Source: Corynebacterium poyangense
GTDB taxonomy: Bacteria > Actinomycetota > Actinomycetes > Mycobacteriales > Mycobacteriaceae
Reading direction: 5' to 3'
Length of the DNA stretch: 64,000 bases
Assembly (NCBI RefSeq): GCF_014522205.1
Contig: NZ_CP046884.1
Coordinates: forward strand, 2,553,998 to 2,617,997
The translations under genes and the position numbers were made by a program. Shown piece by piece: positions 17,619 through 26,304 of this stretch. Below the pieces are notes generated by a model. The model was not told where the DNA came from, searched no databases, and worked only from the letters and a program-made list of their open reading frames with translations. Within the stretch, counting starts at the first letter, position 1, and each line of letters opens with the position of its first letter.

Positions 17619-19718
17619 ATGACTACACCCCACATTGCGCGCGCTATCCTTCACGATGATGAACCCACCGTACTTCCCAGTTACCTCAAAGATCAGTGGG
17701 TATGGCCACAAGAGGGCGGAAGAATTAGTGATATTAGTGATCCAGCCACTGGGGCAAGAATCGCCCGAGCTACCACTACTGGGCTGGATTCTCAGGGCGC
17801 GGTAGAGCACGGACGCCGTTGCGGCCACGAAAATTTAGCCAAGCTCAGCTTTCATGACCGCGCTCTTATTCTCAAGGATCTGGCGTTATACCTGCAAGAA
17901 CACAAAGAACAGCTGTACCAGATTTCCTATCACACCGGGGCAACCTCCCGAGATCACCTCATTGATGTTGATGGTGGGATTGGCACTCTCTTTGTGTTTT
18001 CCTCTAAAGGTCGCCGTGAAATGCCTAACTCTACCGTGATGATCGACGGCAGCGCCGAGCAATTATCGCGAGATGGAACCTTCCTCGGTGAGCACATCTA
18101 CACCCCAATCCCAGGCGTCGCAGTACAAATCAACGCTTTCAACTTCCCGGTTTGGGGGTTCCTGGAGAAATTTGCTCCCGCGTTTATTGCCGGGGTGCCC
18201 ACCATCCTTAAGCCTGCGACTCCTACTAGTTATGTGGCGGCTGCGTGCGTCGAACTTATGATAAATTCCGGGCTTCTTCCTGACGGTTCGCTCCAACTCA
18301 TCAGCGGTTCCGCTGGTGACCTGCTATCTCACCTGGATTATCGAGATCACGTAGCCTTTACCGGTTCCGCCGGAACCGCGGCAATGTTGCGTAAACAAGT
18401 AGCAGATGGTGTCCGGTTCAGCGCGGAAGCAGATTCTTTGAACGCAGCTATTCTGGGCGAGGGGGTCAGCGTCGAGGACCCTGAATTTGATGCCTATATT
18501 CGGACCCTCTTTGGGGAAATCAGTGCCAAAGCGGGTCAAAAGTGTACCGCTATCCGGCGCGCATTGGTGCCCGAATCCATGGTGGAGGCTGTGGTCTCTG
18601 CGCTATCACAGCGCATAAATGACAAAATCATCGTGGGAAATCCTCAGGATGATGCCACCACCATGGGGCCAGTGGTATCCCTGGAGCAAGCTGAGGATGT
18701 CAAAGCAGCAACGCAGCGGCTTATTGAGGCTGGTGGAGTCCTCAAACTTGGTGGTCCGAACGCTATTGATGGGGCCTTTGTTCCGCCCACTATCCTCAGC
18801 TTTGATGGTGATAACCGCTGGGCAGAAGCCGTGCATACGGTAGAAGCCTTTGGTCCAGTGGTATCAGTTGTGGCCTACCATGATCGACACGAAGCTATAG
18901 AATTGGCTGCTCGTGGTGGTGGATCCTTGGTGGCTACCGTGTGTACCCATGATGCTGAGGAAGCGGCGGCCTATGCTCAAGGGATTGCAGCCCACCACGG
19001 GCGCCTGCACTTCCTGGATCGAGACGATGCCCGAAGTACCACTGGACATGGATCACCCCTGCCTCATCTGATCCATGGTGGGCCAGGGCGCGCCGGTGGA
19101 GGGGAAGAACTTGGGGGAGTCCGCGGAATCAAACACTATATGCAGCGCAGCGCCATTCAAGGAACGCCAGACCACCTCACCGCTATTACTGGCCAGTGGC
19201 ATCGTGGAGCCCGCGTTAACAAAGTCACCCGTGCTGAAGTTGATGCTGGCACCGGTACGCACCCCTTCCGTAAATCCCTCGCTGAACTACGCATCGGGGA
19301 TCAATTTGCCTCGGACCTGCGGACCGTTGAGCTGAAGGATATTCTCGATTTTGCCCACACCACTGGTGATACGTTCTATGCGCATACCGATGAAGAAGCT
19401 GCGATGGCTAACCCCTTCTTCCCACGTCGCGTAGCTCACGGCTACCTGTTGGTGTCCTGGGCAGCCGGACTTTTCGTAGAACCTCAGCCCGGCCCGGTTC
19501 TAGCTAATTACGGGCTAGAGAATCTACGCTTTATTACCCCGGTAACCTACGGTGATGCCATAAGAGTGGAACTTACTGCTAAGCGCATTACGCCCCGAGT
19601 CACCGATGACTATGGCGAAGTTGCCTGGGATACGGTGCTTTATAACCAGAATGATGAGATAGTCGCACAGTATGACGTGCTGACGCTGGTAGAAAAAGAA
19701 CACCTCACCTATGGCTAA
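17619..19718 (+). CDS. paaZ: Bifunctional oxepin-CoA hydrolase/aldehyde dehydrogenase
   Basis: The 699-residue protein fuses an aldehyde dehydrogenase (about residues 1-525) and a MaoC-type enoyl-CoA hydratase (about 550-690). The hydratase half opens the oxepin ring and the dehydrogenase half oxidises the reactive semialdehyde. The catalytic Cys is in KAGQKCTAIRR and a probable general base Glu in SAEADSLN; the hydratase motif is FPRRVAHGYLLVSWAAG with the Asp in HTDEEAAM. E. coli PaaZ has the same order and similar length. A ribosome-binding site (AAGGAC) lies 12 nt upstream, and the operator at 17542 controls it separately from the main operon. Confidence 0.95.
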   Translation: MTTPHIARAILHDDEPTVLPSYLKDQWVWPQEGGRISDISDPATGARIARATTTGLDSQGAVEHGRRCGHENLAKLSFHDRALILKDLALYLQEHKEQLYQISYHTGATSRDHLIDVDGGIGTLFVFSSKGRREMPNSTVMIDGSAEQLSRDGTFLGEHIYTPIPGVAVQINAFNFPVWGFLEKFAPAFIAGVPTILKPATPTSYVAAACVELMINSGLLPDGSLQLISGSAGDLLSHLDYRDHVAFTGSAGTAAMLRKQVADGVRFSAEADSLNAAILGEGVSVEDPEFDAYIRTLFGEISAKAGQKCTAIRRALVPESMVEAVVSALSQRINDKIIVGNPQDDATTMGPVVSLEQAEDVKAATQRLIEAGGVLKLGGPNAIDGAFVPPTILSFDGDNRWAEAVHTVEAFGPVVSVVAYHDRHEAIELAARGGGSLVATVCTHDAEEAAAYAQGIAAHHGRLHFLDRDDARSTTGHGSPLPHLIHGGPGRAGGGEELGGVRGIKHYMQRSAIQGTPDHLTAITGQWHRGARVNKVTRAEVDAGTGTHPFRKSLAELRIGDQFASDLRTVELKDILDFAHTTGDTFYAHTDEEAAMANPFFPRRVAHGYLLVSWAAGLFVEPQPGPVLANYGLENLRFITPVTYGDAIRVELTAKRITPRVTDDYGEVAWDTVLYNQNDEIVAQYDVLTLVEKEHLTYG

Positions 19719-19722
19719 AAGG

Positions 19723-19756
19723 AAGGTTCGACGTCTCTTCGGCGTCGGATAACCTT
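19723..19756 (+). terminator. Hairpin after paaZ
   Basis: AAGGTT CGACG pairs with CGTCG and AACCTT around a 9-nt loop, with three unpaired bases in the right arm. A short T-rich stretch follows (GGACTTTTAG), so termination is plausible but not strong. Confidence 0.4.
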
Positions 19757-19816
19757 TCGTGGACTTTTAGCTTTGAGGTTGAGGATAGGCTAAGACCCGG
19801 AAGCGATAAAGACCAT

Positions 19817-20374
19817 TTAGCTGGGTGGGATAGGGCGGACGGGGAACTGGTCTGCCGGATAGAAGATTGGGGTTAATCCCACCGTGAGGAGGAAGGAACA
19901 CACCGCTAGAGCAATGATTCCGAGGGTGATCTTCTGGATGGTGGGGCTAGCGAATCTCTGGTGGAACAACGCTCCCAGTGCGGTGCCAACGGTGTTGAGA
20001 AGAAAATCATCGGTATCGGTGCGTCCGGCTCCAAGAATGAATTGACTAATTTCAATCGCGAGGCTGAAAGCCGCCCCCACCATAATGATTTTTCGTAGCG
20101 ACCATTGAATTCGGCAAGACAGCAAAAATCCCAGCGGTAGAAAGAGTAGGACGTTACCTACTAGGTCAAAAATTGGACTGAACCACGTGGTACTGGTCCA
20201 GATCTGTTCGAAGGGGATTAGTTCTAAGCTGCGGTGTTCTTGGTTCTCTGGGCGCCAGAGGTAGCCAATGCGATACCAGCGTTTACAAAGAGTGAGTGCC
20301 AGAATCACTCCCACGTAGGCTAAGAGCAGATAATTCACCCAGGCGTGGGAGACTCTACGGTTTGTGGTACTCAT
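19817..20374 (-). CDS. VanZ-family membrane protein
   Basis: The 185-residue protein has about four to five hydrophobic segments and VanZ-like features: N-terminal transmembrane segment, LIPFEQI, DLVGNVLLFLPLGFLLSC and the polar motif GRTDTDDFLLNTVGTALG. VanZ-like proteins are envelope proteins of mostly unknown role; some confer low-level teicoplanin resistance. ATG 20374 is preceded by TAAGGT 8 nt away, suggesting a leaderless transcript. The frame is open upstream to 20725, but that part is antisense to the NAD(P)HX repair gene and is not family-like. Confidence 0.75.
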   Translation of the reverse strand: MSTTNRRVSHAWVNYLLLAYVGVILALTLCKRWYRIGYLWRPENQEHRSLELIPFEQIWTSTTWFSPIFDLVGNVLLFLPLGFLLSCRIQWSLRKIIMVGAAFSLAIEISQFILGAGRTDTDDFLLNTVGTALGALFHQRFASPTIQKITLGIIALAVCSFLLTVGLTPIFYPADQFPVRPIPPS

Positions 20375-20437
20375 AGGGTCTAACCTTAGAGGTGGAAGGT
20401 CGCTTGCTGCACCTCGTATTGACCGCAAGGGAGAATA

Positions 20438-22090
20438 ATGCAACCCCAGCATCTTGCCGCACCACTGTTCCGGGTCGCCCACATCCGCGCAGCGGAGGCG
20501 CCTCTGCTCCAGGAGCAAACTCATCCCGATCAGCTCATGCGTTCGGCAGCACACGCCGTCGCGGAAACAGCCCAGATGATGCTGCGCCGGACCGACTGCA
20601 AGAACGTGTTGCTTCTGGTGGGATCCGGCGGCAATGGCGGCGATGCTCTCTATGCCGGAGTTGAGCTGCTCAGCGACGGGGTGGACGTCGCTGCTTATCT
20701 GCTCTACCCAGAAAAAACTTACCAATCAGCTTGGGAGGCTTTTTGTGCCGCTGGAGGTCGGGCAATAGATCAACATGAGCTGACGGCAAAGCCCTGGGGT
20801 TTGGTGATTGACGGGCTCTTAGGGATCGGTGCTCGGGGTGGTCTTCGTGCAGAAGCGCAGGATATTGTCGCGGCGGTATCCGAATCTGCAGCACCGGTGT
20901 TAGCGGTAGATATCCCTTCCGGTGTTGACGCCGACACCGGACACGCTGGTCAACTTCATCTTTCCGCTGACCTCACCGTGACGTTCGGCGGCCTGCGCTA
21001 CGCCCACGCGCTTTCTCCGACGTGTGGTTTAGTTCTTCTGGGGAATCCGCATCTTCCCGGCCAGCTCCAGCGAAGCATTCAAGCGGAATTAGCAACTGAC
21101 GCGCCATCTGACGCCGCTGTTCTCTACGCCTGGCGAACAGAAAACATACCCGATCTTAGTGAGCCTCGTCGTCGCGGAGCATCCCTTGAGCCTATTCCCC
21201 TTTATCCCCGTTTCCCCCGGCAAGAACCCAGCATCGACGACGATAAGTACAGCGGTGGGGTAGTGGGAATTGCGGCCGGGTCGGCGAAATATCGCGGTGC
21301 CGCTACTCTATGCACTGCCGGGGCGCTACGAGCTACTAGCTCGATGGTTCGCTATGCCGGAGACTGTTGGGAACGGGTCGTGGCGACTCATCCAGAGGTG
21401 GTAGCCACAGCGACACTAACTGACTGTGGCCGAGTTCAAACCTGGGTTTTTGGCCCTGGTAGAGGGCTAGATTCCACAGCCCGTGAGGAGCTTTCTTTCC
21501 TTCTTGCCCAGCCTGAACCCCTGATAATTGATGCCGATGGGATCAGTCTGCTTGCGCAAGATTCAGCTCTCCTTGGTGCGTTAAAAGACTCGACGTCAAC
21601 CGGCCGCACAATTATCCTCACCCCTCACGCCGGGGAGTTTTCTCGATTGGCTGCCGCCATTAACACTGGTTCAGGAGATAGTTCCATGCCGGACGTGGAA
21701 AACGATAGCTTGTTGTCTGTGCGTAGCCTGGCTGGCTACCTAGGGGCAACCATCCTCTTAAAGGGGCGAACCAGCATTATCAGTACCGAACAACAATCGT
21801 TGATCGTGAATTGCGGTAACTCCTGGGCAGCAACCCCTGGATCAGGAGACGTGTTGGCCGGTGTACTAGGCGCACTCGTGGCTCGTTATGAAGCGCGAAA
21901 TAAAAGATCCGACACCGATGTTTCACGTGAAACCTTGCTTGACGTAGTGGGTGAAGCTGTTATTCTCCACGCCAGAGCAGCAGCACTAGCCTCTGAAAAC
22001 ATATATGGACAAGCTCCAATCAGTGCTGTTCAGTTAGCTAAAGCGATACCCCTAGCGTGGACGAAAGAACTGAACAACCCGGAAAACTAA
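20438..22090 (+). CDS. nnr: Bifunctional NAD(P)H-hydrate epimerase/dehydratase
   Basis: The 550-residue protein repairs hydrated NAD(P)H. The N-terminal YjeF/NnrE epimerase domain shows LVGSGGNGGDALYAGVELL near residue 53 and DIPSGVDADTG near residue 157. The C-terminal ribokinase-like NnrD dehydratase domain shows ITPHAGEF-like LTPHAGEFSRL and NSWAATPGSGDVLAGVLGAL near residue 465. GGGAG precedes the ATG. A parS-like site (21919-21934) is embedded near the 3' end and is translated as DVSRET. Confidence 0.92.
   Translation: MQPQHLAAPLFRVAHIRAAEAPLLQEQTHPDQLMRSAAHAVAETAQMMLRRTDCKNVLLLVGSGGNGGDALYAGVELLSDGVDVAAYLLYPEKTYQSAWEAFCAAGGRAIDQHELTAKPWGLVIDGLLGIGARGGLRAEAQDIVAAVSESAAPVLAVDIPSGVDADTGHAGQLHLSADLTVTFGGLRYAHALSPTCGLVLLGNPHLPGQLQRSIQAELATDAPSDAAVLYAWRTENIPDLSEPRRRGASLEPIPLYPRFPRQEPSIDDDKYSGGVVGIAAGSAKYRGAATLCTAGALRATSSMVRYAGDCWERVVATHPEVVATATLTDCGRVQTWVFGPGRGLDSTAREELSFLLAQPEPLIIDADGISLLAQDSALLGALKDSTSTGRTIILTPHAGEFSRLAAAINTGSGDSSMPDVENDSLLSVRSLAGYLGATILLKGRTSIISTEQQSLIVNCGNSWAATPGSGDVLAGVLGALVARYEARNKRSDTDVSRETLLDVVGEAVILHARAAALASENIYGQAPISAVQLAKAIPLAWTKELNNPEN
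21919..21934. other. parS site (15/16)
   Basis: TGTTTCACGTGAAACC differs from the palindromic ParB-binding consensus TGTTTCACGTGAAACA only in the last base. It lies inside nnr and is the site farthest from the origin in this window, about 42 kb away. Confidence 0.85.
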
Positions 22091-22574
22091 CGCCTCGTAG
22101 AACTTAGATAAACACGACCAGAAATCGCTGTTCCACCTATGCGGTGGGCTTTCACTGTTGGCGGGATACTCTAGATGACACATCCTAAGTGGGGCGCGTT
22201 AGTGGGGGGTGCTGGGTTTCGGTGGGGGTGCTGGGGCGCGCGATAGGGGCGAAGAATCTTCGTCTCACCTCGCGATGGCAAAGAAGGCGATATACTTCCT
22301 AGTGGGAAACTACTTTTTTGGGTTTCAGGGTAGTCACTCAGACGTTTTGCGACGTCTTGGTGGTTTCAAACGCGCAGTTTAGGGCAGCTAAGCACGAACA
22401 AATCAGCGAGGCTGAGGCTGTCATCACACACCTGTTTTCCGGTGATCCACTACGTGCTAAGGAGCACCTGTTCATAAAAAAAATTTGCTGTCGCGGAACC
22501 TCAACTGCGGGACCGCAGTCTAACCGAGTACCTGCATCACAACTGCTTGAAAAACTCACAGAGGAGGACCTGAC
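22091..22574. other. Intergenic region with possible decayed small gene
   Basis: No secure gene is visible. TATACT (22291-22296) is a good -10 element and a palindrome CGAAGAATCTTCG lies at 22250-22262. From a TTG at 22318 a frame stays open into the next gene, but the run of eight A at 22476-22483 divides it into two plausible halves: with seven A the frame would end at 22571-22573, just before the lipoprotein start. The product would be a helix-rich protein of about 85 residues of unknown function. The region may be a leader, a frameshifted gene, or neither. Confidence 0.4.
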
Positions 22575-23195
22575 GTGGCCAGACGCTCAGCACCATCTGC
22601 TTTAGGAATGGTCCTGTCCAGCATGATGATCTTGCTTTTGCTGTCTGGCTGCAGCAATGACGTATCTAAGACACAACAAGAAGAAACGACGGTAACCGCA
22701 GCTTCCGGGATTGAATTTGATCCACACATGCCCTACGCGCCTGGAGAATTCAACGCGGAAGATCCCAACTTCACACTGCGGAATATATGCGAAGACTATA
22801 CCGACGACATGGCGGCAGAGCTGGAGTTAGGGAAGAGGCTTCCCAATGTAGAGGAACCCTCTTCCGAGCATGGATACCTCTGCCAGTTTGTCCCAAAAAC
22901 ACGAATGGAAAGCTTCGACGACCTGTTTCTGGTGAATGATTCTTTCGCTAAAGAACAAATAGAGAATAATCTTGTGATTTTTCAAGATCCTCATCAATCT
23001 CGCATTCCCGGGGTCTATTCATATCTACTTAGTCCTCATGACCAGTATCAATGCACTGCTGCCTATGCTAGTAACAGCGGAAGAGTTAATCTCACTTATT
23101 TCGATTTTGATTTGAGGGGACGTCCAGAAGCGCTTTGTAATAATGCAGTACAAACACTCGAAAAAATTATTATCAGGATCGGGGGATCCCTATGA
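22575..23195 (+). CDS. DUF3558-like lipoprotein
   Basis: The 206-residue protein begins with a lipoprotein signal peptide: basic MARRSAPSA, a hydrophobic core and the lipobox LLSGC with the lipidated cysteine near residue 27. The mature part follows the DUF3558 pattern, with one cysteine near ICEDYTDDM, one in GYLCQF, one in YQCTAAY and one in EALCNNAVQTLEKI. DUF3558 proteins are exported lipoproteins common in mycolic-acid bacteria, often near type VII secretion genes; their role is unknown. GTG 22575 has GAGGAGG at 7 nt. The stop overlaps the next start by 4 bp, indicating translational coupling. Confidence 0.75.
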   Translation: MARRSAPSALGMVLSSMMILLLLSGCSNDVSKTQQEETTVTAASGIEFDPHMPYAPGEFNAEDPNFTLRNICEDYTDDMAAELELGKRLPNVEEPSSEHGYLCQFVPKTRMESFDDLFLVNDSFAKEQIENNLVIFQDPHQSRIPGVYSYLLSPHDQYQCTAAYASNSGRVNLTYFDFDLRGRPEALCNNAVQTLEKIIIRIGGSL

Positions 23196-24784
23196 CAATC
23201 GAAATAAATTTCGGCTCAGTCTATAAAGAAGCTTTTTCCCTAGAGGATATTGCTGAAAAAACTGAAAGAACCATCCAATCGGCCGTACAACATGGTTTAT
23301 CACCAACATATTCACAAGTATCTGGGCTAGATCAGCTCGCTAATTCTCATTCGAATTCCTTAGTTGGGGGATCTAACTCCGCTGCAGTGGCACTTACTGA
23401 ATACGCAATCCAAATACGGTGGGCGGCCGATACTTTACATAAAAGCGTTCATGCTATCGAGTCTCAAGAATTGTTTAATTCTCAAGGATTATCGATCGCC
23501 AATCCTGATGGAACACCAATGGATCGGCATGTCTTATTCCAAGCACAACCGATGCCTACTATCGCTCCTTTTCATTTCCTTCCGCCGACTGTTTTACCCA
23601 CTCCGAAGTTAGAGTTACTGGCAGCCCAATTTCACACCACTAACCCTGCTCAAGTTCTGTCAGCATCCCAGGCATGGAGCAAGTTAAGCGCCAAAATAGA
23701 AGAAGTAGTGGCAAATCTCCATCAAGTTGCTAGTTCTCTGAACTCGCATAATCAAGGAGAGGTCATTGATAAGGCTTCAGCCAAAATTCTGGGTTTAGCT
23801 CAGTCGGGCCAAAATTTCGTGGTCAATGCAGGTGCAATGGCTGCTTCAGTTAGTCAATTGAATACCATCCATGCCACTGGTTTAAAGATTGTGCAGGGTA
23901 TGCAGGCTATCGTTGCAGCGAATTCGACCGATCCTGCTCGTGCGCAAATAATTGAGCAAGGTCTATTACAAGCTTTCCCGGGGATCTTCACGCCGGAAGT
24001 GCTGACAGGAGTGCCGGTAGTCAAACACCTCATGGAGCTTCCCCCTAGTACCGGCGGTGGTTCGGCTGAGGCCCGATTAGATCAAACAGTTGCTGAGCAC
24101 CTGCCTACAGGAGTTGGGCTTGCTCCCTCAGGGCAAATTGTGGACCACATGATTCGGGCGGTAGAGGATCAGACTGGTCTTAGGGTCAACTACCCTGACC
24201 ATGTTCCACACCCCGCAGCTGACTCGCTTAATGCAGTCGGAACACATTCGGCTCAGGCAGTTCCACAGAACTTACAGTCGATGGTGCCCCCTACCATTAC
24301 TGGAAATACGGGCGGTGTTTCAACTTCTTCACACACCAATGGAGCAACACATCTTCCTGGTTTTTCGAGCAGTATGATCCCTTCTAATTCAAGCTCCTCC
24401 ACAAATGCCGGCGGACTAAACCGTTTCGGTGGTCCAGGAAACAATCTACGCACCCCTAGTAGTTTTACCGGCGGGTCAGGTACAACTGGCTTCGGAGTAC
24501 CTGGTTCTGGAAACCAATCAGCTGGTAGTGGAGCTCTAAATAGTGGCAGCACATCGGCAACTTATCTAAACAACCAAGCAAGCACGGCGATGACCACCCG
24601 GGGACCTGGCGGGTTAGCTCATGCCACTCACGCGGGTACTTCCGGTAGTACTGCAACACATCGGAGACGTAAACCCGTTAAAACTGTCACCAGCGCAGTA
24701 GAGCGAGAGGGCAATTTATTAGAGCTCCTAGGTCCACGCCCAAAGATTGTGCCAAGGGTAATAGGTGATTGGGTAAGAGGATAA
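23192..24784 (+). CDS. Large low-complexity protein, possible type VII secretion substrate
   Basis: I do not recognise a named family with certainty. The 530-residue protein has no signal peptide. Residues about 1-115 and 145-240 are predicted helical, including WSKLSAKIEEVVANLHQVA and AGAMAASVSQLNTIHATG, which resemble the long helical hairpins of WXG100/PPE-type proteins. Residues about 360-490 are a low-complexity Ser/Gly/Thr/Asn-rich region. A compact basic C-terminus follows, RRRKPVKTVTSAV then EREGNLLELLGPRPKIV. The gene is coupled to an upstream DUF3558-type lipoprotein gene, a pairing that fits an ESX-like exported system. Base composition is more AT-rich than the neighbours, suggesting accessory DNA. 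Confidence 0.6.
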   Translation: MTIEINFGSVYKEAFSLEDIAEKTERTIQSAVQHGLSPTYSQVSGLDQLANSHSNSLVGGSNSAAVALTEYAIQIRWAADTLHKSVHAIESQELFNSQGLSIANPDGTPMDRHVLFQAQPMPTIAPFHFLPPTVLPTPKLELLAAQFHTTNPAQVLSASQAWSKLSAKIEEVVANLHQVASSLNSHNQGEVIDKASAKILGLAQSGQNFVVNAGAMAASVSQLNTIHATGLKIVQGMQAIVAANSTDPARAQIIEQGLLQAFPGIFTPEVLTGVPVVKHLMELPPSTGGGSAEARLDQTVAEHLPTGVGLAPSGQIVDHMIRAVEDQTGLRVNYPDHVPHPAADSLNAVGTHSAQAVPQNLQSMVPPTITGNTGGVSTSSHTNGATHLPGFSSSMIPSNSSSSTNAGGLNRFGGPGNNLRTPSSFTGGSGTTGFGVPGSGNQSAGSGALNSGSTSATYLNNQASTAMTTRGPGGLAHATHAGTSGSTATHRRRKPVKTVTSAVEREGNLLELLGPRPKIVPRVIGDWVRG

Positions 24785-24940
24785 CCTGGCAAAAACTAAC
24801 AGCCTTCTTCCAGGAAGAATCCTCACAACCTCCGCATCAACGTAAAAATACTCATTCACCAGCCCACTTAAGATAAATTACAGTGACGTAAATGGGGGTA
24901 AATAGCTACCAAAATATCGGTCTGCGTTTAGACTGCCTTC

Positions 24941-26245
24941 ATGAATTCCCCGACCGCGACTTCTCATCGCCTTACTGCTGCCGGGCGGCGAGCTCTTATT
25001 GCCGCCATCACCGGATCTCTTATTGAATGGTATGACTATGCACTGTACGGCGCCGCTGCCGCTGTAGTTATTGGCCCCTTATTCTTCAATGGCTCGCCTA
25101 TTGGCGCTCAACTAGCTTCCTTCGCTACTTTTGCCGTAGGTTTCCTTGCCCGTCCGCTAGGGGGAATAGTCATAGGGCATATTGGCGACCGCTATGGACG
25201 TCGCCCTGCCATGCTGATTGCCATTCTCATGATGGGATTCGCGACGGTAGCAATAGGTCTTCTTCCTACCACCGCTGTTCTCGGGTCTTTTGCACCTGCT
25301 CTCTTGGTGCTGTTTCGCCTCATCCAAGGCTTGGGCGCTGGCGCCGAACTAGCCGGAGCAATGACTATTGTCGCTGAATTTGCGCCTCCACATCGTCGGG
25401 GTTTGTTAACCTCCCTTGTTCTAGCTACTCCGCCCACAGGCATAGTGGTAGCCACTGGTGCTTTTCTTCTAGCTGCTTCTCAAGGTGATGAAATCCTCCT
25501 CGGTTGGGCGTGGCGAATCCCCTTCCTCATCTCAATCCTCCTTTTCGCATTGGCGGTGTTTATTCGCCATAAACTAGAAGAAACCCCTGAGTACGTAGCC
25601 GCGATGGCGCATCATGAAGAAAAGAAGAAAGATCATCTTCTCCCGCTCAATCGATTAATTTCTGTTCATCCCATAGAAGTACTCCTAGGTTTCCTTAGTG
25701 TCACCGGACATAATGCCTTGAATTACACCATGGCTGTGTATGCACTTTCCTTCATGACATCTCCTGACATCGGAATGTCACGATCCTCCGCCCTGACTGC
25801 GGTGATGGTGGGAACTCTGTTCGGGACTATCACCACCCCCGCAGGCGGTATCGCCGCTGATCGTCTTGGGGCTTCCAGAGTTCTCGCGCTAGGCTCTGGG
25901 CTCGGGGCACTTTTCGCTTTCCCACTGATGTTTGGCCTAGCTAGCGGATCCCTTGTCTGGGCAACGTTAGTGATTGCCCTAGGTTATGGCGTAATCATCG
26001 CCATGACTTCCGGGGCGCAAGGCGCGTTCCTCGCTAGTTTGTTCCCACCTGCGGAACGATATAGCGGTATAGCCTTGGCACGAGAACTCAATGGGGCAAT
26101 AGTCGCCGGCTTTACCCCCTTGATTCTGACCTGGGTCCGCACCCACTCAGGAAACGCTACCTTTGTCCCTGCATTAGCTATTGCATTGTGTTTGGCTACT
26201 TCTTGTCTCGCCGTTGTGGTAGGAGGCTCCCGGGCACGACATTAA
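24941..26245 (+). CDS. MHS-family MFS transporter, probable L-lactate permease
   Basis: The 434-residue protein has about 12 membrane segments and MHS signatures: GSLIEWYDYALYGAAAAVV near residue 25 and GHIGDRYGRRPAMLIAIL near residue 80, with PPHRRGLLTSLV later. The gene immediately precedes lldD, and in C. glutamicum the permease-lldD pair (cg3226-lldD) handles L-lactate, so lactate is the best guess. TAGACT (24929-24934) lies 6 nt before the ATG, suggesting a leaderless transcript. It is a paralogue-level relative of the transporter at 6019-7305 but not a recent duplicate. Confidence 0.82.
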   Translation: MNSPTATSHRLTAAGRRALIAAITGSLIEWYDYALYGAAAAVVIGPLFFNGSPIGAQLASFATFAVGFLARPLGGIVIGHIGDRYGRRPAMLIAILMMGFATVAIGLLPTTAVLGSFAPALLVLFRLIQGLGAGAELAGAMTIVAEFAPPHRRGLLTSLVLATPPTGIVVATGAFLLAASQGDEILLGWAWRIPFLISILLFALAVFIRHKLEETPEYVAAMAHHEEKKKDHLLPLNRLISVHPIEVLLGFLSVTGHNALNYTMAVYALSFMTSPDIGMSRSSALTAVMVGTLFGTITTPAGGIAADRLGASRVLALGSGLGALFAFPLMFGLASGSLVWATLVIALGYGVIIAMTSGAQGAFLASLFPPAERYSGIALARELNGAIVAGFTPLILTWVRTHSGNATFVPALAIALCLATSCLAVVVGGSRARH

Positions 26246-26288
26246 AACGAAATTAGGAATAGCGATTGTTTTCCATCTAGAAAGGTTT

Positions 26289-26304
26289 TGTTTCACGTGA
26301 AACG
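26289..26304. other. parS site (15/16) at the start of lldD
   Basis: TGTTTCACGTGAAACG differs from the consensus only in the last base. The central GTG (26297-26299) is the probable start codon of lldD, with GAAAGG just upstream. Confidence 0.85.

Noticed and set aside
20375-20725. N-terminal extension of the VanZ-like protein up to 20725
   Set aside because: This part is antisense to nnr, has no VanZ similarity, and a good -10 element lies directly before ATG 20374.
22318-22605. 95-codon frame from TTG 22318 as a real gene in its present form
   Set aside because: It starts with TTG without a ribosome-binding site, runs into the lipoprotein gene out of frame, and its second half does not look protein-like; recorded only as a possible decayed gene.
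6019-26245. The two MHS transporters as a recent duplication
   Set aside because: They share only family motifs; sequence elsewhere differs strongly and each is tied to its own pathway.
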